A DNA stretch of 47,500 bases from JBKPIY01 sp046730475 (GTDB lineage: Bacteria > Actinomycetota > Thermoleophilia > Solirubrobacterales > 70-9), in the NCBI GenBank assembly GCA_046730475.1, contig JBKPIY010000039.1, forward strand, positions 1-47,500. Reading direction: 5' to 3'. The notes under the pieces are model-generated. The model was not told the DNA's origin and did no database searches. It saw nothing but the letters and a program-made list of their open reading frames with translations. Positions 36,372 through 44,461 of this stretch are shown here, one piece after another. Every line of letters starts with the position of its first letter. Positions within the stretch are counted from its first letter, which is position 1. The translations under genes were made by a program, and so were the position numbers.

Positions 36372-36402
36372 GCGGGGGCGGGATCCCGCTTCCCGAGCCG
36401 GG

Positions 36403-36786
36403 CTAGAAGGCGTTGCGGATGTGCTCGACGCCGGCGAGGCGACCGGCGGCGTCGAAGCTGACTCCGACGACGTCGAACCGGTAGCCCTCCACCCACGCCG
36501 GGCGCGGCCCGTCGGCGGCGGCGAGCCACTCCCGCGCGAGCCGTCGAATCCTGGCCCGCTTGCGGTGACCGACGGCGAGCGCCGGGCGCTCGGGGCCGGC
36601 GCGGGCGCCGAGCCTGCCCGCCTTCACCTCGACGAACACCAGGGTGGCGCCGTCGAGGGCGACGAGGTCGAGCTCGCCCGAGCGGGTGCGGGCGTTGCGG
36701 CCGACGACCCGCCACCCGGCGCGCTCGAGGCGGGTCGCCACCAGCCCCTCGGCCGCGCGCCCGAGCCGCTGCCTCGCCACGGTCAT
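36403..36786 (-). CDS. yraN: UPF0102 (YraN) family endonuclease-like protein
   Basis: A 127-residue protein with the PD-(D/E)XK-like motif of this family: GRAAEGLVATRLERAGW, NARTRSGELDLVALDGATLVFVEVKAG (Glu, Asp, Glu-x-Lys) and HRKRARIRRLAREWL. Function is not established; it is nearly always beside comM/dprA or rnhB, as here. It is on the minus strand, divergent from comM, and shares the same promoter sequence in mirror orientation. The last 30 residues are specific to this protein. Confidence 0.88.
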   Translation of the reverse strand: MTVARQRLGRAAEGLVATRLERAGWRVVGRNARTRSGELDLVALDGATLVFVEVKAGRLGARAGPERPALAVGHRKRARIRRLAREWLAAADGPRPAWVEGYRFDVVGVSFDAAGRLAGVEHIRNAF

Positions 36787-36800
36787 CGCCGCCGACGCTA
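36784..36800 (-). promoter_or_regulatory. yraN promoter, mirror copy of the comM promoter
   Basis: Read on this strand: TAGCGTCGGCGGCGATG, where ATG is the yraN start. It differs by one base from the comM start region at 36892-36908. Confidence 0.55.
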
Positions 36801-36891
36801 GGAGTGGCGCTCCCGCCCGGCACGCGCCAAGGGAAACGAAGGTGTGGCGGATTCGTTCCGATTGGCGGATCTCGCGCGCGGCGCCGGCGCC

Positions 36892-36908
36892 TAGCGTCGG
36901 CGCCGATG
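36892..36908 (+). promoter_or_regulatory. comM promoter, mirror copy of the yraN promoter
   Basis: TAGCGTCGGCGCCGATG ends in the comM ATG. The TAGCGT box is 8 nt before the start, as on the other strand; the two boxes are 91 bp apart. Confidence 0.55.
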
Positions 36909-38408
36909 CTCGCGATCGCCCGCACCTTCGCCCTTCTCGGGATCGAGGCTGAACCGGTGCACGTCGAGCTCGACGTCGCCGGGGGACTCCCGGGGTTCGC
37001 GATCGTCGGCTTGCCCGATGCCGCCGTTCGCGAGTCGCGCGAGCGGGTCAGGGCGGCGCTCGTCAACTCGGGGTTCGAGTTTCCGCTCCGGCGGATCACC
37101 GCCAACCTCGCCCCCGCCGACCTCCCCAAGGTCGGCCCGGGATTCGACCTCGCGATCGCCGCCGCCTTGCTGGTCGCCACCGGCCAGGTGCCGCAACGGG
37201 CGCTCGAGCGCTACGCCCTCGCCGGAGAGCTCGCCCTCGACGGGACCATCCGGCCCGTTCCGGGCGCCCTGGCGATGGCCGAGGGGACCCGGGGTTGGGG
37301 CATGCGCGGGATCGCGGTGGCCCCCGGCGACGCCGGCCAGGCGGCGCTGGTCGAGGGGATCGAGGTGATGCCGATCGACCGGGTCGGGAGGCTGCGTGAC
37401 CTGGGGGAGGGGACGGTCGAGCCGGCGAGCGCGCCCACCGACCCGGCGCCGGGCCTCACCCCGAACGGCCTCCCCGACCTCTCCGACCTGCGCGGCCAGC
37501 CGGCGCTTCGGCGGGCGCTCGAGATCTGCGCCGCCGGCGGCCACAGCATCCTCCTCACCGGCTCGCCGGGGGGAGGAAAGACCCTCGCGGCGCGGCGGCT
37601 GCCGTCGCTTCTGCCTCCCCTGGGCCGCGGGGAGTCGCTCGAGGTCACCAGGAGCGCCGGCGCCTGCGGCGACCGGGTCGAGTGGCCGCTCGCCGTCCGC
37701 CGGCCGTTTCGGGCGCCGCACCACACGATCTCCGGGGTGGCGCTGGTTGGAGGCGGCTCGCCTCCGCGCCCCGGCGAGGTCACCCGCGCCCATCGTGGCG
37801 TTCTCTTCCTCGACGAGCTAGGGGAGTTCCGCCGCGACGCCCTGGAGGCGCTCCGCCAGCCGCTCGAGGAGGGGGAGGTGACCGTGGCCCGGGCCGGTCA
37901 CGTCCTCTCGCTGCCCTGCCGGTTCATCCTCGTCGCCGCCTCGAACCCGTGCCCGTGCGGGCACGGGCCCGACTCGGGGGAGTGCGAGTGCCATCCCGTC
38001 GCGGTCTCGCGCTACCGGGCGAAGCTGAGCGGCGCGCTCGCCGACCGGATCGACATGTCGGTGTCGGTCGAGCGGCCGGGGGCGGGCGAGCTCGCCTCCG
38101 GGCCGGGGGAGAGCTCTGAGCGGGTGCGGGCGCGGGTGGTCGAGGCGCGGGCGCGCCAGGAGCGCAGGCTCGGCCCGGGTCGCTGCAACGCCGACATGAG
38201 CTCCGAGGAGCTTCGCCGCCACTGCGCCCTCGACGCCGCCGGCGAGCGGATGCTCCGCGACGGGCACGAGCGCCTTTCGCTCAGCGGCCGGGGCTGGGAC
38301 CGGGCCCTTGGGGTGGCGCGCACGATCGCCGACCTCCGCGGCGCCGACGGGGTCGATGCTGACGCGGTGGCGTCGGCGATCGGCCTCCGGCGCCGGCCAG
38401 AGCAGTAG
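36906..38408 (+). CDS. comM: YifB/ComM family Mg-chelatase-like AAA ATPase
   Basis: ComM is a hexameric branch-migration helicase that helps integrate incoming single-stranded DNA. The 500-residue product has an N-terminal Lon-like fold (VHVELDVAGGLPGFAIVGLPD, NLAPADLPKVGPGFDLAIA), Walker A GSPGGGKT near 221, Walker B GVLFLDELGEF near 299, a zinc-type loop NPCPCGHGPDSGECEC, and a C-terminal Mg-chelatase domain. The ATG at 36906 is fixed by the TAGCGT box 8 nt upstream. The neighbour dprA fits a transformation or recombination role. Confidence 0.94.
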   Translation: MLAIARTFALLGIEAEPVHVELDVAGGLPGFAIVGLPDAAVRESRERVRAALVNSGFEFPLRRITANLAPADLPKVGPGFDLAIAAALLVATGQVPQRALERYALAGELALDGTIRPVPGALAMAEGTRGWGMRGIAVAPGDAGQAALVEGIEVMPIDRVGRLRDLGEGTVEPASAPTDPAPGLTPNGLPDLSDLRGQPALRRALEICAAGGHSILLTGSPGGGKTLAARRLPSLLPPLGRGESLEVTRSAGACGDRVEWPLAVRRPFRAPHHTISGVALVGGGSPPRPGEVTRAHRGVLFLDELGEFRRDALEALRQPLEEGEVTVARAGHVLSLPCRFILVAASNPCPCGHGPDSGECECHPVAVSRYRAKLSGALADRIDMSVSVERPGAGELASGPGESSERVRARVVEARARQERRLGPGRCNADMSSEELRRHCALDAAGERMLRDGHERLSLSGRGWDRALGVARTIADLRGADGVDADAVASAIGLRRRPEQ

Positions 38409-38410
38409 CG

Positions 38411-39559
38411 GTGACCGCGGCGCCCCCCGAGGCGTGCGATCCCTGCCTCCGCAGGGCTTGGCTGCTCGCCGACCTCGCCGGCCACATCGAGCGAGTGGCC
38501 ACCCACTCGCCGGGCCGGCGGGCGCGCGAGCTCCTCGCCCTCTCCGACCAGGACCTCGTCCGGGCGCTGGCGCGGGGGCGCGCCGAGGAGCTCCTGGAGG
38601 ATTCGGCTCGGCGGCGGGCCGACGAGCTCCGCGAGCGGATCGCCGCCGCCGGCGCCTGGGCCTGCTGCCGGCACGACCCCCGCTACCCGGGGGCGCTCCG
38701 GGGGGACTCCCAGGCGCCCACCGTTCTCCTCGGCCGCGGCGAGCACGCGCTCCTGGCGAGGCTGGGGGAGGCCGGGGACGCGGTCACCGTGGTCGGCTCG
38801 CGCCGCCCGAGCTCCTACGGGCGCCAGCTCGCCGCTTCCCTCGGCCGCGAGCTGGCGGCCTCGGGGCTCGCCGTCGTCAGCGGGATGGCGCTCGGGATCG
38901 ACTCGAGCGCCCACTCCGGGGCGCTCGAGGCGAGCGGGCTGACCGTGGCGGTGCTCGGGAGTGGGCCCGACGTCCCCTACCCGCCGCGCCATCGCCGGCT
39001 CTACGAGACGATCGTCGAGCGGGGGATGGTGCTGAGCGAGCTTCCCCCCGGGACGGAGCCGCGGCGCTGGACCTTCCCCGCCCGCAACCGGATCATGGCG
39101 GCGCTCTCGGCGATGACCGTGGTGGTGGAGGCGAAGCAGCGCTCGGGCTCGCTGATCACGGCGGCGATGGCCACCGATCTCGGGCGCGAGGTGGGGGCGG
39201 TCCCGGGCCGGGTGGGTAACTCGGCCGCCGCCGGGACCAACGCACTCCTCCGCGATGGGGCGCAGGTCGTCCGTGGCGCCCAGGACGTCCTCGACTCGCT
39301 CCTCGGGGCCGGGATGCTGCGCCGCCGGCCTCAGGGGGCGGCGGTCGGATCGGCGGCGGGCCCGTCGCTCGAGCCCGAGCTCGCCTTGGTCCTCGAGCTG
39401 ATCGAGGCCGGCGCCCCCGGCGCCGACGCGATCGCCACCCGGGGCCGGCTCGACCCCGGCGAGGCGGCGGCGGCGCTGGCGCGGCTCGAGCTGATGGGAT
39501 ACGTGCGCTGCGACTCGGCCGGCCGGCCCGAACGCACCACCCTCGGCGCGCCCCCGTGA
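38411..39559 (+). CDS. dprA: DNA-processing protein DprA
   Basis: DprA loads RecA on incoming single-stranded DNA. The 382-residue product has an N-terminal Cys-bearing segment (CDPCLRRAWLLADL), the Rossmann-like core VVGSRRPSSYGRQLAASLGRELAASGLAVVSGMALGID, then LPPGTEPRRWTFPARNRIMAALS and EAKQRSGSLITAAMATDLGREVGAVPG, and a C-terminal winged-helix (DprA_WH) domain from about 315. The GTG at 38411 is 2 nt after the comM stop, so both are co-translated. Confidence 0.95.
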   Translation: MTAAPPEACDPCLRRAWLLADLAGHIERVATHSPGRRARELLALSDQDLVRALARGRAEELLEDSARRRADELRERIAAAGAWACCRHDPRYPGALRGDSQAPTVLLGRGEHALLARLGEAGDAVTVVGSRRPSSYGRQLAASLGRELAASGLAVVSGMALGIDSSAHSGALEASGLTVAVLGSGPDVPYPPRHRRLYETIVERGMVLSELPPGTEPRRWTFPARNRIMAALSAMTVVVEAKQRSGSLITAAMATDLGREVGAVPGRVGNSAAAGTNALLRDGAQVVRGAQDVLDSLLGAGMLRRRPQGAAVGSAAGPSLEPELALVLELIEAGAPGADAIATRGRLDPGEAAAALARLELMGYVRCDSAGRPERTTLGAPP

Positions 39560-39585
39560 CGGTGACCGCCACTGGACACTCGGCC

Positions 39586-39591
39586 TAGCCT
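39586..39591 (+). promoter_or_regulatory. -10 box TAGCCT of thiD
   Basis: TAGCCT ends 7 nt before the thiD ATG. No room is left for a TPP riboswitch in the transcript. Confidence 0.5.
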
Positions 39592-39598
39592 TTGGCCC

Positions 39599-40411
39599 AT
39601 GGCACGAGAGCGGAAGACCCCGGTGGCGATCACGATCGCAGGCTCGGACTCGGGCGGAGGGGCCGGGATCCAGGCCGACCTGAAGGCGTTTGCCCGCTGC
39701 GGTGTCCACGGGACGTCCGCGATCGTCGCCCTCACCGCCCAGAACACCGTCGGGGTGACGTCGGTCCACGCCGTCCCCCCCGGGATGATCGTCGACCAGG
39801 TTCGCGCCGTCGTCTCGGACATCGGCATCGACGCGGTCAAGATCGGGATGCTCGGCGACGAGCCCACGATCGACGCGGTGGTAGCGGCGCTCGGGCTGGT
39901 CGGCGAAGCCCCCGTTGTGGTCGACCCGGTGATGGTGGCCGAGAGCGGCGCGGTGCTGCTGGACCCAGGGGCGGTTCGCGCTCTGGCGGAGCGGGTGCTG
40001 CCGCTGGCCGCCGTCGTTACACCGAACCTGCCGGAGGCCCGGGAGTTGACCGGGCTGGAGGAGGGGGCGAGTCAGGAGGAGCTCGCCCGGGGGGTCAAGG
40101 AGCTCGGTCCGGGCGCAGTCGTGGTCACCGGGGGCCACGGCACTGACCACGCCGACCTCTTCTTCGATGGCGAGCGGGTCGAGTTGCTGCCCGGGCCCTG
40201 GTACCCGGACGGCGCCGCGCACGGGTCGGGCTGCACCCACTCCTCGGCGCTCGCTGCCCACCTCGCCCTCGGCCTCGAGCCACTCGAGGCCGCCCGTGCC
40301 GCCCGTGCGATTGCCTCCGAGGCGGTGAAGGCGGGCCTCCGTGACATCGGCGAGGGGACCGGCCCCGTCGACGTCCTCGGGATCGCCCGGCGGCGGTCGG
40401 TCGGAGCCTGA
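39599..40411 (+). CDS. thiD: hydroxymethylpyrimidine/phosphomethylpyrimidine kinase
   Basis: ThiD phosphorylates HMP and HMP-P in thiamine synthesis. The 270-residue ribokinase-fold product has TIAGSDSGGGAGIQADLKAFARCGVHG, DAVKIGMLG, VVDPVMVAESGAVLL, TPNLPEARELTG and the catalytic GSGCTHSSALAAHLALG. No other thi gene is near. The ATG at 39599 is set by the TAGCCT box. Confidence 0.95.
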   Translation: MARERKTPVAITIAGSDSGGGAGIQADLKAFARCGVHGTSAIVALTAQNTVGVTSVHAVPPGMIVDQVRAVVSDIGIDAVKIGMLGDEPTIDAVVAALGLVGEAPVVVDPVMVAESGAVLLDPGAVRALAERVLPLAAVVTPNLPEARELTGLEEGASQEELARGVKELGPGAVVVTGGHGTDHADLFFDGERVELLPGPWYPDGAAHGSGCTHSSALAAHLALGLEPLEAARAARAIASEAVKAGLRDIGEGTGPVDVLGIARRRSVGA

Positions 40412-40445
40412 GCGGCGAGGATCGGGCCCGGCGGTCGGCGTGGGG

Positions 40446-40451
40446 GATAAT
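40446..40451 (+). promoter_or_regulatory. -10 box GATAAT before the unknown gene pair
   Basis: GATAAT lies 6 nt before the ATG at 40458, the same as at acpP. Confidence 0.45.
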
Positions 40452-40457
40452 CGCGCC

Positions 40458-40733
40458 ATGAGGCTGAGGCTCGTTCGCATGACCCCTGGGCACGGCGACG
40501 TCCTCCTCGCCGAGGGCGACCTCGAGCTGGCCGAGGACGAGGAGCGCTTGGTGCGGGAGTTCCGCCGCCAGCTCGACCTCGGGATGTGGGCGGCGGTTCC
40601 CCTTGACGGGCCGGGTGGCCGCCACGAGGCGACCATGGTGCGCGACCTCTCCGAGGTTCCAGCCGAGGCCGACAGGGTGATCTTCTTCCCGCGCGCCGCG
40701 GGGGGCGGGGGCACGGCGGCCTGGCAGCGATGA
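40458..40733 (+). CDS. unknown 91-residue protein
   Basis: MRLRLVRMTPGHGDVLLAEGDL, then ELAEDEERLVREFRRQLDLG, and near the C-terminus AEADRVIFFPRAAGGGGTAAW. The ending VIFFPRAAGG recalls the C-terminal GG of MoaD/ThiS-type ubiquitin-like proteins, but about ten residues follow and the fold is not proven. No homology is recognised. The stop overlaps the next start (ATGA), so the two are translated together. Confidence 0.6.
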   Translation: MRLRLVRMTPGHGDVLLAEGDLELAEDEERLVREFRRQLDLGMWAAVPLDGPGGRHEATMVRDLSEVPAEADRVIFFPRAAGGGGTAAWQR

Positions 40734-41185
40734 TGCGCCGCCCCCGGCTCGAGTTCGACGAGGGGGCCGAGGCCCGGGCCCGGGAGCTGCTCCGCGCCGC
40801 AGCGGGCGAGGAGGCGCACCGGATGTACGTCGAGCTTGGATTCGTCGCGGTCGAGCGCGACGGATACGGCTACCTTCTCTACCCCCAGCGCCCGGTCGTC
40901 GCCTACGAGGCCGTGGGCGGCGAGCTCCTGAGCGAGTACTGCGTCCGCTTCCCCGACCACGCATCGGGGGCCAGGCTTCCCGACGCCGACGACGTCCTCG
41001 CCAAGTGGCTCGGGCTCCAGGCCGACGAGCGCCGCCTGATCGGGACCGCCAACATGGACCCGCCGGGCCGCCAGCTCGACCCCGACATGGTGAGGCGGGA
41101 CATCGCCGCGCTCCGCCGCTGGCGCGCGTCCCGCCCGGACGAGGGCGAAGGGCGAATCGCGGCCGCGGGTAGGGTCCCGGGCTGA
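40730..41185 (+). CDS. unknown 151-residue protein
   Basis: The protein has VELGFVAVERDGYGYLLYP, EYCVRFPDHA and LPDADDVLAKWLGLQADERRLIGTAN. The LPxADxxLxxxLxLxxxExxxxxxAN pattern recalls unnamed proteins in actinobacteria and other phyla, with no known role. Ends in the first base of the ilvD ATG (TGATG), so it is in one transcript with the 91-residue gene and probably with ilvD. Confidence 0.65.
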   Translation: MMRRPRLEFDEGAEARARELLRAAAGEEAHRMYVELGFVAVERDGYGYLLYPQRPVVAYEAVGGELLSEYCVRFPDHASGARLPDADDVLAKWLGLQADERRLIGTANMDPPGRQLDPDMVRRDIAALRRWRASRPDEGEGRIAAAGRVPG

Positions 41186-42915
41186 TGGCCGACACCCGCC
41201 CCCGCAGTCGAGCCGTCTTCGACGGCCCCGAGCGGGCCTTCGCCCGCGCCTATATGAAGGGAATCGGCTTCGACGACGACGCGCTCCGCCGCCCGACCGT
41301 CGGGATCGCCAACACCTGGATCGAGGCGATGCCGTGCAACTTCCACCTCCGCGGGCTCGCCGAGCACGTCAAGGACGGGGTGCGCGCCGCGGGCGGCACG
41401 CCCCTGGAGTTCAACACGATCGCGATCTCCGACGGGATCACCATGGGGACCCAGGGAATGAAGACCTCGCTGGTGAGCAGGGAGGTGATCGCGGACTCGA
41501 TCGAGCTCACCGCGCGCGGCTACCAGTTCGACGCGGTGATCGCGCTGTCGGGGTGCGACAAGACGATCCCCGGGTGCGTGATGGCGCTGGCCCGCCTGGA
41601 CATCCCGTCGCTGATGCTCTACGGCGGCTCGATCCTGCCCGGGAGCTGGCGCGGCAAGGACGTGACGATCCAGGACGTCTTCGAGGCGATCGGAGCCCAC
41701 GCCACCGGCGACATGTCCGACGAGGATCTGTATGAGCTCGAGGGGTGCGCCAGCCCCGGCGCGGGCGCCTGCGGCGCTCAGTTCACCGCCAACACGATGG
41801 CCTGCGCGTTCGAGGTGATGGGAATCACCCCGATGGGCTCGGGGATGGTCCCGGCCGTCGCCGGCGCCCGAGAGGGGGTCGCGCGCCGCTGCGGCGAGCT
41901 TGCGATGAAGCTGCTCGAGCAGGACATTCGCCCCCATCAGCTCATCACCCGCGAGTCGCTGGAGAACGCGATCGCCACCGTCTGCATGTCGGGGGGCTCG
42001 ACCAACGGGGTCCTGCACCTGCTCGCGGTCGCCAACGAGGCCGGGATCGAGCTCACGATCGACGACTTCGACGAGATCTCCCGGCGCACCCCCCTGCTGG
42101 GCGACTTGAAGCCCGGGGGGCGCTTCGTCGCCCGGGATCTTTACGAGGCCGGCGGGGTCGGGGTGCTCGCCAAGCGCCTCGACGAGGCCGGGGTCCTCCA
42201 CCGCGAGGCGATCACGGTCACCGGACGCACGATCGGAGAGGAGGCCGACGCCACCGCGGAGACGCCCGGCCAGGAGGTGGTGCGCCCGCTCGCGGATCCG
42301 TTGAAGCCAACGGGGGGACTGGTGATCCTGCGCGGCAACCTCGCGCCCGAGGGCTGCGTGGTCAAGGTCGCCGGTGAGGAGCGCCGCAGCCACACCGGCC
42401 CCGCTCGGGTCTTCGGCTCGGAGGAGGAGTGCTTCGCTGCCGTGTCCAACCAGAAGATCGAGCCTGGAGACGTGGTCGTGATCCGCAACGAGGGCCCCTC
42501 CGGCGGACCGGGCATGCGGGAGATGCTCCAGGTAACGGCCGCCCTCGTTGGCGAGGGGATCGGCGACCAGGTGGCCCTGCTCACCGACGGGCGCTTCTCG
42601 GGCGCCACCCACGGGCTGATGGCGGGGCATGTGGCCCCTGAGGCAATCCGCGGCGGTCCGATCGCCGCGGTGCGGGACGGCGACGAGATCACCCTCGACG
42701 TCGACTCGCGACGGCTCGACGTCAACCTCTCCGACGAGGAGATCGCAAGGCGGGTTGAGGACTATCGGGCGCCGGAGCCGCGATACCACTCCGGGGTGAT
42801 GGCCAAGTACGCCGCCGCCGTCTCCTCCGCCTCCGAGGGTGCCGTGACCGCGCCTAGTGGCGACCGCCGATTCGCGACCGCAACTCCGCCAGGAACGTCT
42901 CCATCAGCCGGTTGA
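41185..42915 (+). CDS. ilvD: dihydroxy-acid dehydratase
   Basis: IlvD dehydrates dihydroxy acids in valine, leucine and isoleucine synthesis, using an iron-sulfur cluster. The 576-residue product has three cluster cysteines: Cys51 in MPCNFHL, Cys124 in LSGCDKTIPGC and a Cys in GACGAQFTANTM near 197. This set fits the [2Fe-2S] type of actinobacteria and plants. A normal end would lie near KYAAAVSSASEGAVT; about 20 more residues run into the convergent hydrolase gene, overlapping it by 62 bp, so the original stop may have been lost. ATG overlaps the upstream gene by one base. Confidence 0.94.
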   Translation: MADTRPRSRAVFDGPERAFARAYMKGIGFDDDALRRPTVGIANTWIEAMPCNFHLRGLAEHVKDGVRAAGGTPLEFNTIAISDGITMGTQGMKTSLVSREVIADSIELTARGYQFDAVIALSGCDKTIPGCVMALARLDIPSLMLYGGSILPGSWRGKDVTIQDVFEAIGAHATGDMSDEDLYELEGCASPGAGACGAQFTANTMACAFEVMGITPMGSGMVPAVAGAREGVARRCGELAMKLLEQDIRPHQLITRESLENAIATVCMSGGSTNGVLHLLAVANEAGIELTIDDFDEISRRTPLLGDLKPGGRFVARDLYEAGGVGVLAKRLDEAGVLHREAITVTGRTIGEEADATAETPGQEVVRPLADPLKPTGGLVILRGNLAPEGCVVKVAGEERRSHTGPARVFGSEEECFAAVSNQKIEPGDVVVIRNEGPSGGPGMREMLQVTAALVGEGIGDQVALLTDGRFSGATHGLMAGHVAPEAIRGGPIAAVRDGDEITLDVDSRRLDVNLSDEEIARRVEDYRAPEPRYHSGVMAKYAAAVSSASEGAVTAPSGDRRFATATPPGTSPSAG

Positions 42916-43870
42916 AGCGCACCGGCCGCTCGAGCATGGGGAGGTGGCCGCAGCGATCGAACACCTCGGTGCGAGCGTTGGCGCCGATCAGGCGCTGGTA
43001 GTGGGTGGCCGCCGGCACCGGGACCACCCGGTCCTGACGGCCCCAGACGACCAGGGTGGGGACCTCGATCTCCTGAAGGCGGTCGCGGATGTCGTATCCG
43101 ACGAGGCTCGTGATCGCCTCGTAGAAGCCGGGGCTGTGGAGCGCGGGGACCGTCTGCTCCCACAGCAGCTCGGGCCGGAGCGCCACCGGGTTCCAGAAGG
43201 TGCCGCGGTACGCGAGCTGGCGAACCCGCGCCCGCCGCAGGCTGGCCATCTGGTAGCGCAGCAAGTACGGGGCCAGGGCCCGGCTGCCGCGGCCGATCAC
43301 GGCGGCGGGCTCGCGCCGGGCCCGCGCCCAGGTCACCCCGGCCGCCGACACCAGCACCAGCCGCTCGACCCGGTCGGGCTCGTTGATCGCGAGCTCGGTC
43401 GAGATGAAGCCGCCCATCGAGTTCCCGATCACCGAGCAGCCGCCAATCCCGAGCCGCTCGCAGAAGTCGTGGAGGAAGCGTCCGTAGGCCGGGATCGAGA
43501 TCTCCCACGACGGCATCGGGCTGGCGCCGAACCCGGGGAGGTCGAGCGCGGTCACCCGGTGAGAGGGAGCGAGGGCGGGGATGTTCTCGAGCCAGTTCTG
43601 CCAGCACCCGGCGAGGCCGTGGACGAGGACGACCGGCAGGCCGCTTCCCATCTCCACGTAGTTGATCCGGCTGCCGACCACGCTGAGCTCGCGCCGGTGC
43701 TCGCGCCAGTCGATCCGCAGCCATTCGGGGTCGGGGTCGCCGTAGGGATCGGGCCCGTCGGACGGGGTCGGCTGGGCGGTGGGGCCGAGACCCCCGCGCA
43801 GCTCGAGCTGCTCCCGGATCTCCGCCCGCAGCCGCGCCCGTTCGGCGCCCGCCCTGCCGCTAGGGGTCAT
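42854..43870 (-). CDS. alpha/beta hydrolase
   Basis: A 338-residue protein with a basic, disordered N-terminus of about 60 residues and an alpha/beta-hydrolase domain: LVHGLAGCWQNW (oxyanion hole), VIGNSMGGFISTELA with the nucleophile Ser, VVWGRQDRVVPV with the acid and CGHLPMLERPVRFN with the His. The cap region (RYQMASLRRARVRQLAYRG) is helical. Substrate unknown; epoxide hydrolase, haloalkane dehalogenase-like and esterase roles all fit. It is convergent with ilvD and divergent from the phage-like remnant. Confidence 0.85.
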   Translation of the reverse strand: MTPSGRAGAERARLRAEIREQLELRGGLGPTAQPTPSDGPDPYGDPDPEWLRIDWREHRRELSVVGSRINYVEMGSGLPVVLVHGLAGCWQNWLENIPALAPSHRVTALDLPGFGASPMPSWEISIPAYGRFLHDFCERLGIGGCSVIGNSMGGFISTELAINEPDRVERLVLVSAAGVTWARARREPAAVIGRGSRALAPYLLRYQMASLRRARVRQLAYRGTFWNPVALRPELLWEQTVPALHSPGFYEAITSLVGYDIRDRLQEIEVPTLVVWGRQDRVVPVPAATHYQRLIGANARTEVFDRCGHLPMLERPVRFNRLMETFLAELRSRIGGRH

Positions 43871-44112
43871 CAGGCGTGCCCCATCCGCTCGAGGATCGGG
43901 ATTCGCGGATCTGGGGGGCAGGCACGGTCAGGGCTCCTCAGGCACGAAACTAGCCGATAGCCCCCGATTGTTCCCGGTCTGACCGGCGAACGACTGGCGA
44001 ACAACTGGCGAACAGAGACGCGAGGTTGTCCGCATCGGCATCTAACCTTGCATAGGTACGTCGCGGGCCACCACGCGGTCGGAGTCGTCCACACCCCGAG
44101 AGAGGTGGCAAC
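43871..44112. other. 242-bp gap holding 11-bp direct repeats and a promoter
   Basis: Between the hydrolase and the first gene of the phage-like remnant. It contains the three 11-bp repeats (43985-44017), a TAACCT box (44043-44048) and a ribosome-site-like AGAGAGGTGG just before the GTG at 44113. No tRNA, integrase or attachment repeat was recognised. Confidence 0.5.
43985..44017 (+). repeat. three 11-bp direct repeats (GGCGAAC + 4)
   Basis: GGCGAACGACT, GGCGAACAACT and GGCGAACAGAG stand head to tail. The 11-bp period is about one helical turn, so a DNA-binding protein would meet all three on the same face. They lie 96-128 bp upstream of an HTH gene (now frameshifted), so they may be its operator or iterons. 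Confidence 0.6.
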
Positions 44113-44291
44113 GTGGCTGAAGTTCCCGAAGTCTTGACCGTCGCGGAAGTGGCGGGGCGCTGAAGCTGAGCGAGGTCAGGATCCGCCAGCTGATCGCCGC
44201 CGGCACGATCCCGACCAGCCAACCGGGGGGCGGCCACCATCGCATTCGCGTCGAGGATGTTGAGCGCCTCCTAGAGCCGGGGCCGAGATGA
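44113..44291 (+). pseudogene. frameshifted excisionase/MerR-type HTH gene
   Basis: From GTG 44113 the frame reads VAEVPEVLTVAEVAGR and stops at TGA 44161. In the next frame (from 44160) it continues LKLSEVRIRQLIAAGTIP and GGGHHRIRVEDVERLLEPGPR to TGA 44289. Joined, they make a normal 59-residue excisionase/MerR-type helix-turn-helix protein. The break needs one missing base in the CGC-TGAAG context. The second frame still ends by overlapping the next start (ATGA), so the damage is recent, or the sequence has an error, or the ribosome shifts frame. Confidence 0.65.
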
Positions 44292-44461
44292 GCGAGGCCG
44301 ACCGGAATCGGGCCGGGGCGGAACTCATCGAGCGGCTGACGGCCGCCGGCTTCTTGCCGATCGTCAAAGGGGAGCAATGGTTCGGCCCTAACGGCGGGGT
44401 GTTTTCCACCGAACAGGCGCTCGAGCTCCTCGAAGCCAAGGAAGCCGAGGAGACGGCGTGA
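44288..44461 (+). CDS. unknown 57-residue protein of the phage-like remnant
   Basis: MSEADRNRAGAELIERLTAA, then GFLPIVKGEQWFGPNGGVFS, and an acidic helical end TEQALELLEAKEAEETA. No motif is recognised. ATG overlaps the previous frame by 4 nt and the end overlaps the next GTG (GTGA), so it sits in a tightly packed operon, the usual layout for small phage or island genes. Confidence 0.6.
   Translation: MSEADRNRAGAELIERLTAAGFLPIVKGEQWFGPNGGVFSTEQALELLEAKEAEETA

Noticed and set aside
36378..36389. GCGGGATCCCGC between rnhB and yraN as a terminator
   Set aside because: A 12-bp palindrome, but the hairpin would have only a 4-bp stem and there is no T tract.
39542..39598. TPP riboswitch before thiD
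   Set aside because: The gap after dprA is only 39 bp and the -10 box is 7 nt from the ATG.
38012..40960. 982-residue minus-strand frame opposite comM-dprA-thiD
   Set aside because: Shadow of three recognised genes; no domain can be seen.
43870..44094. 74-residue minus-strand frame upstream of the hydrolase
   Set aside because: No motif, covers the 11-bp repeats and promoter, and looks like chance in GC-rich DNA.
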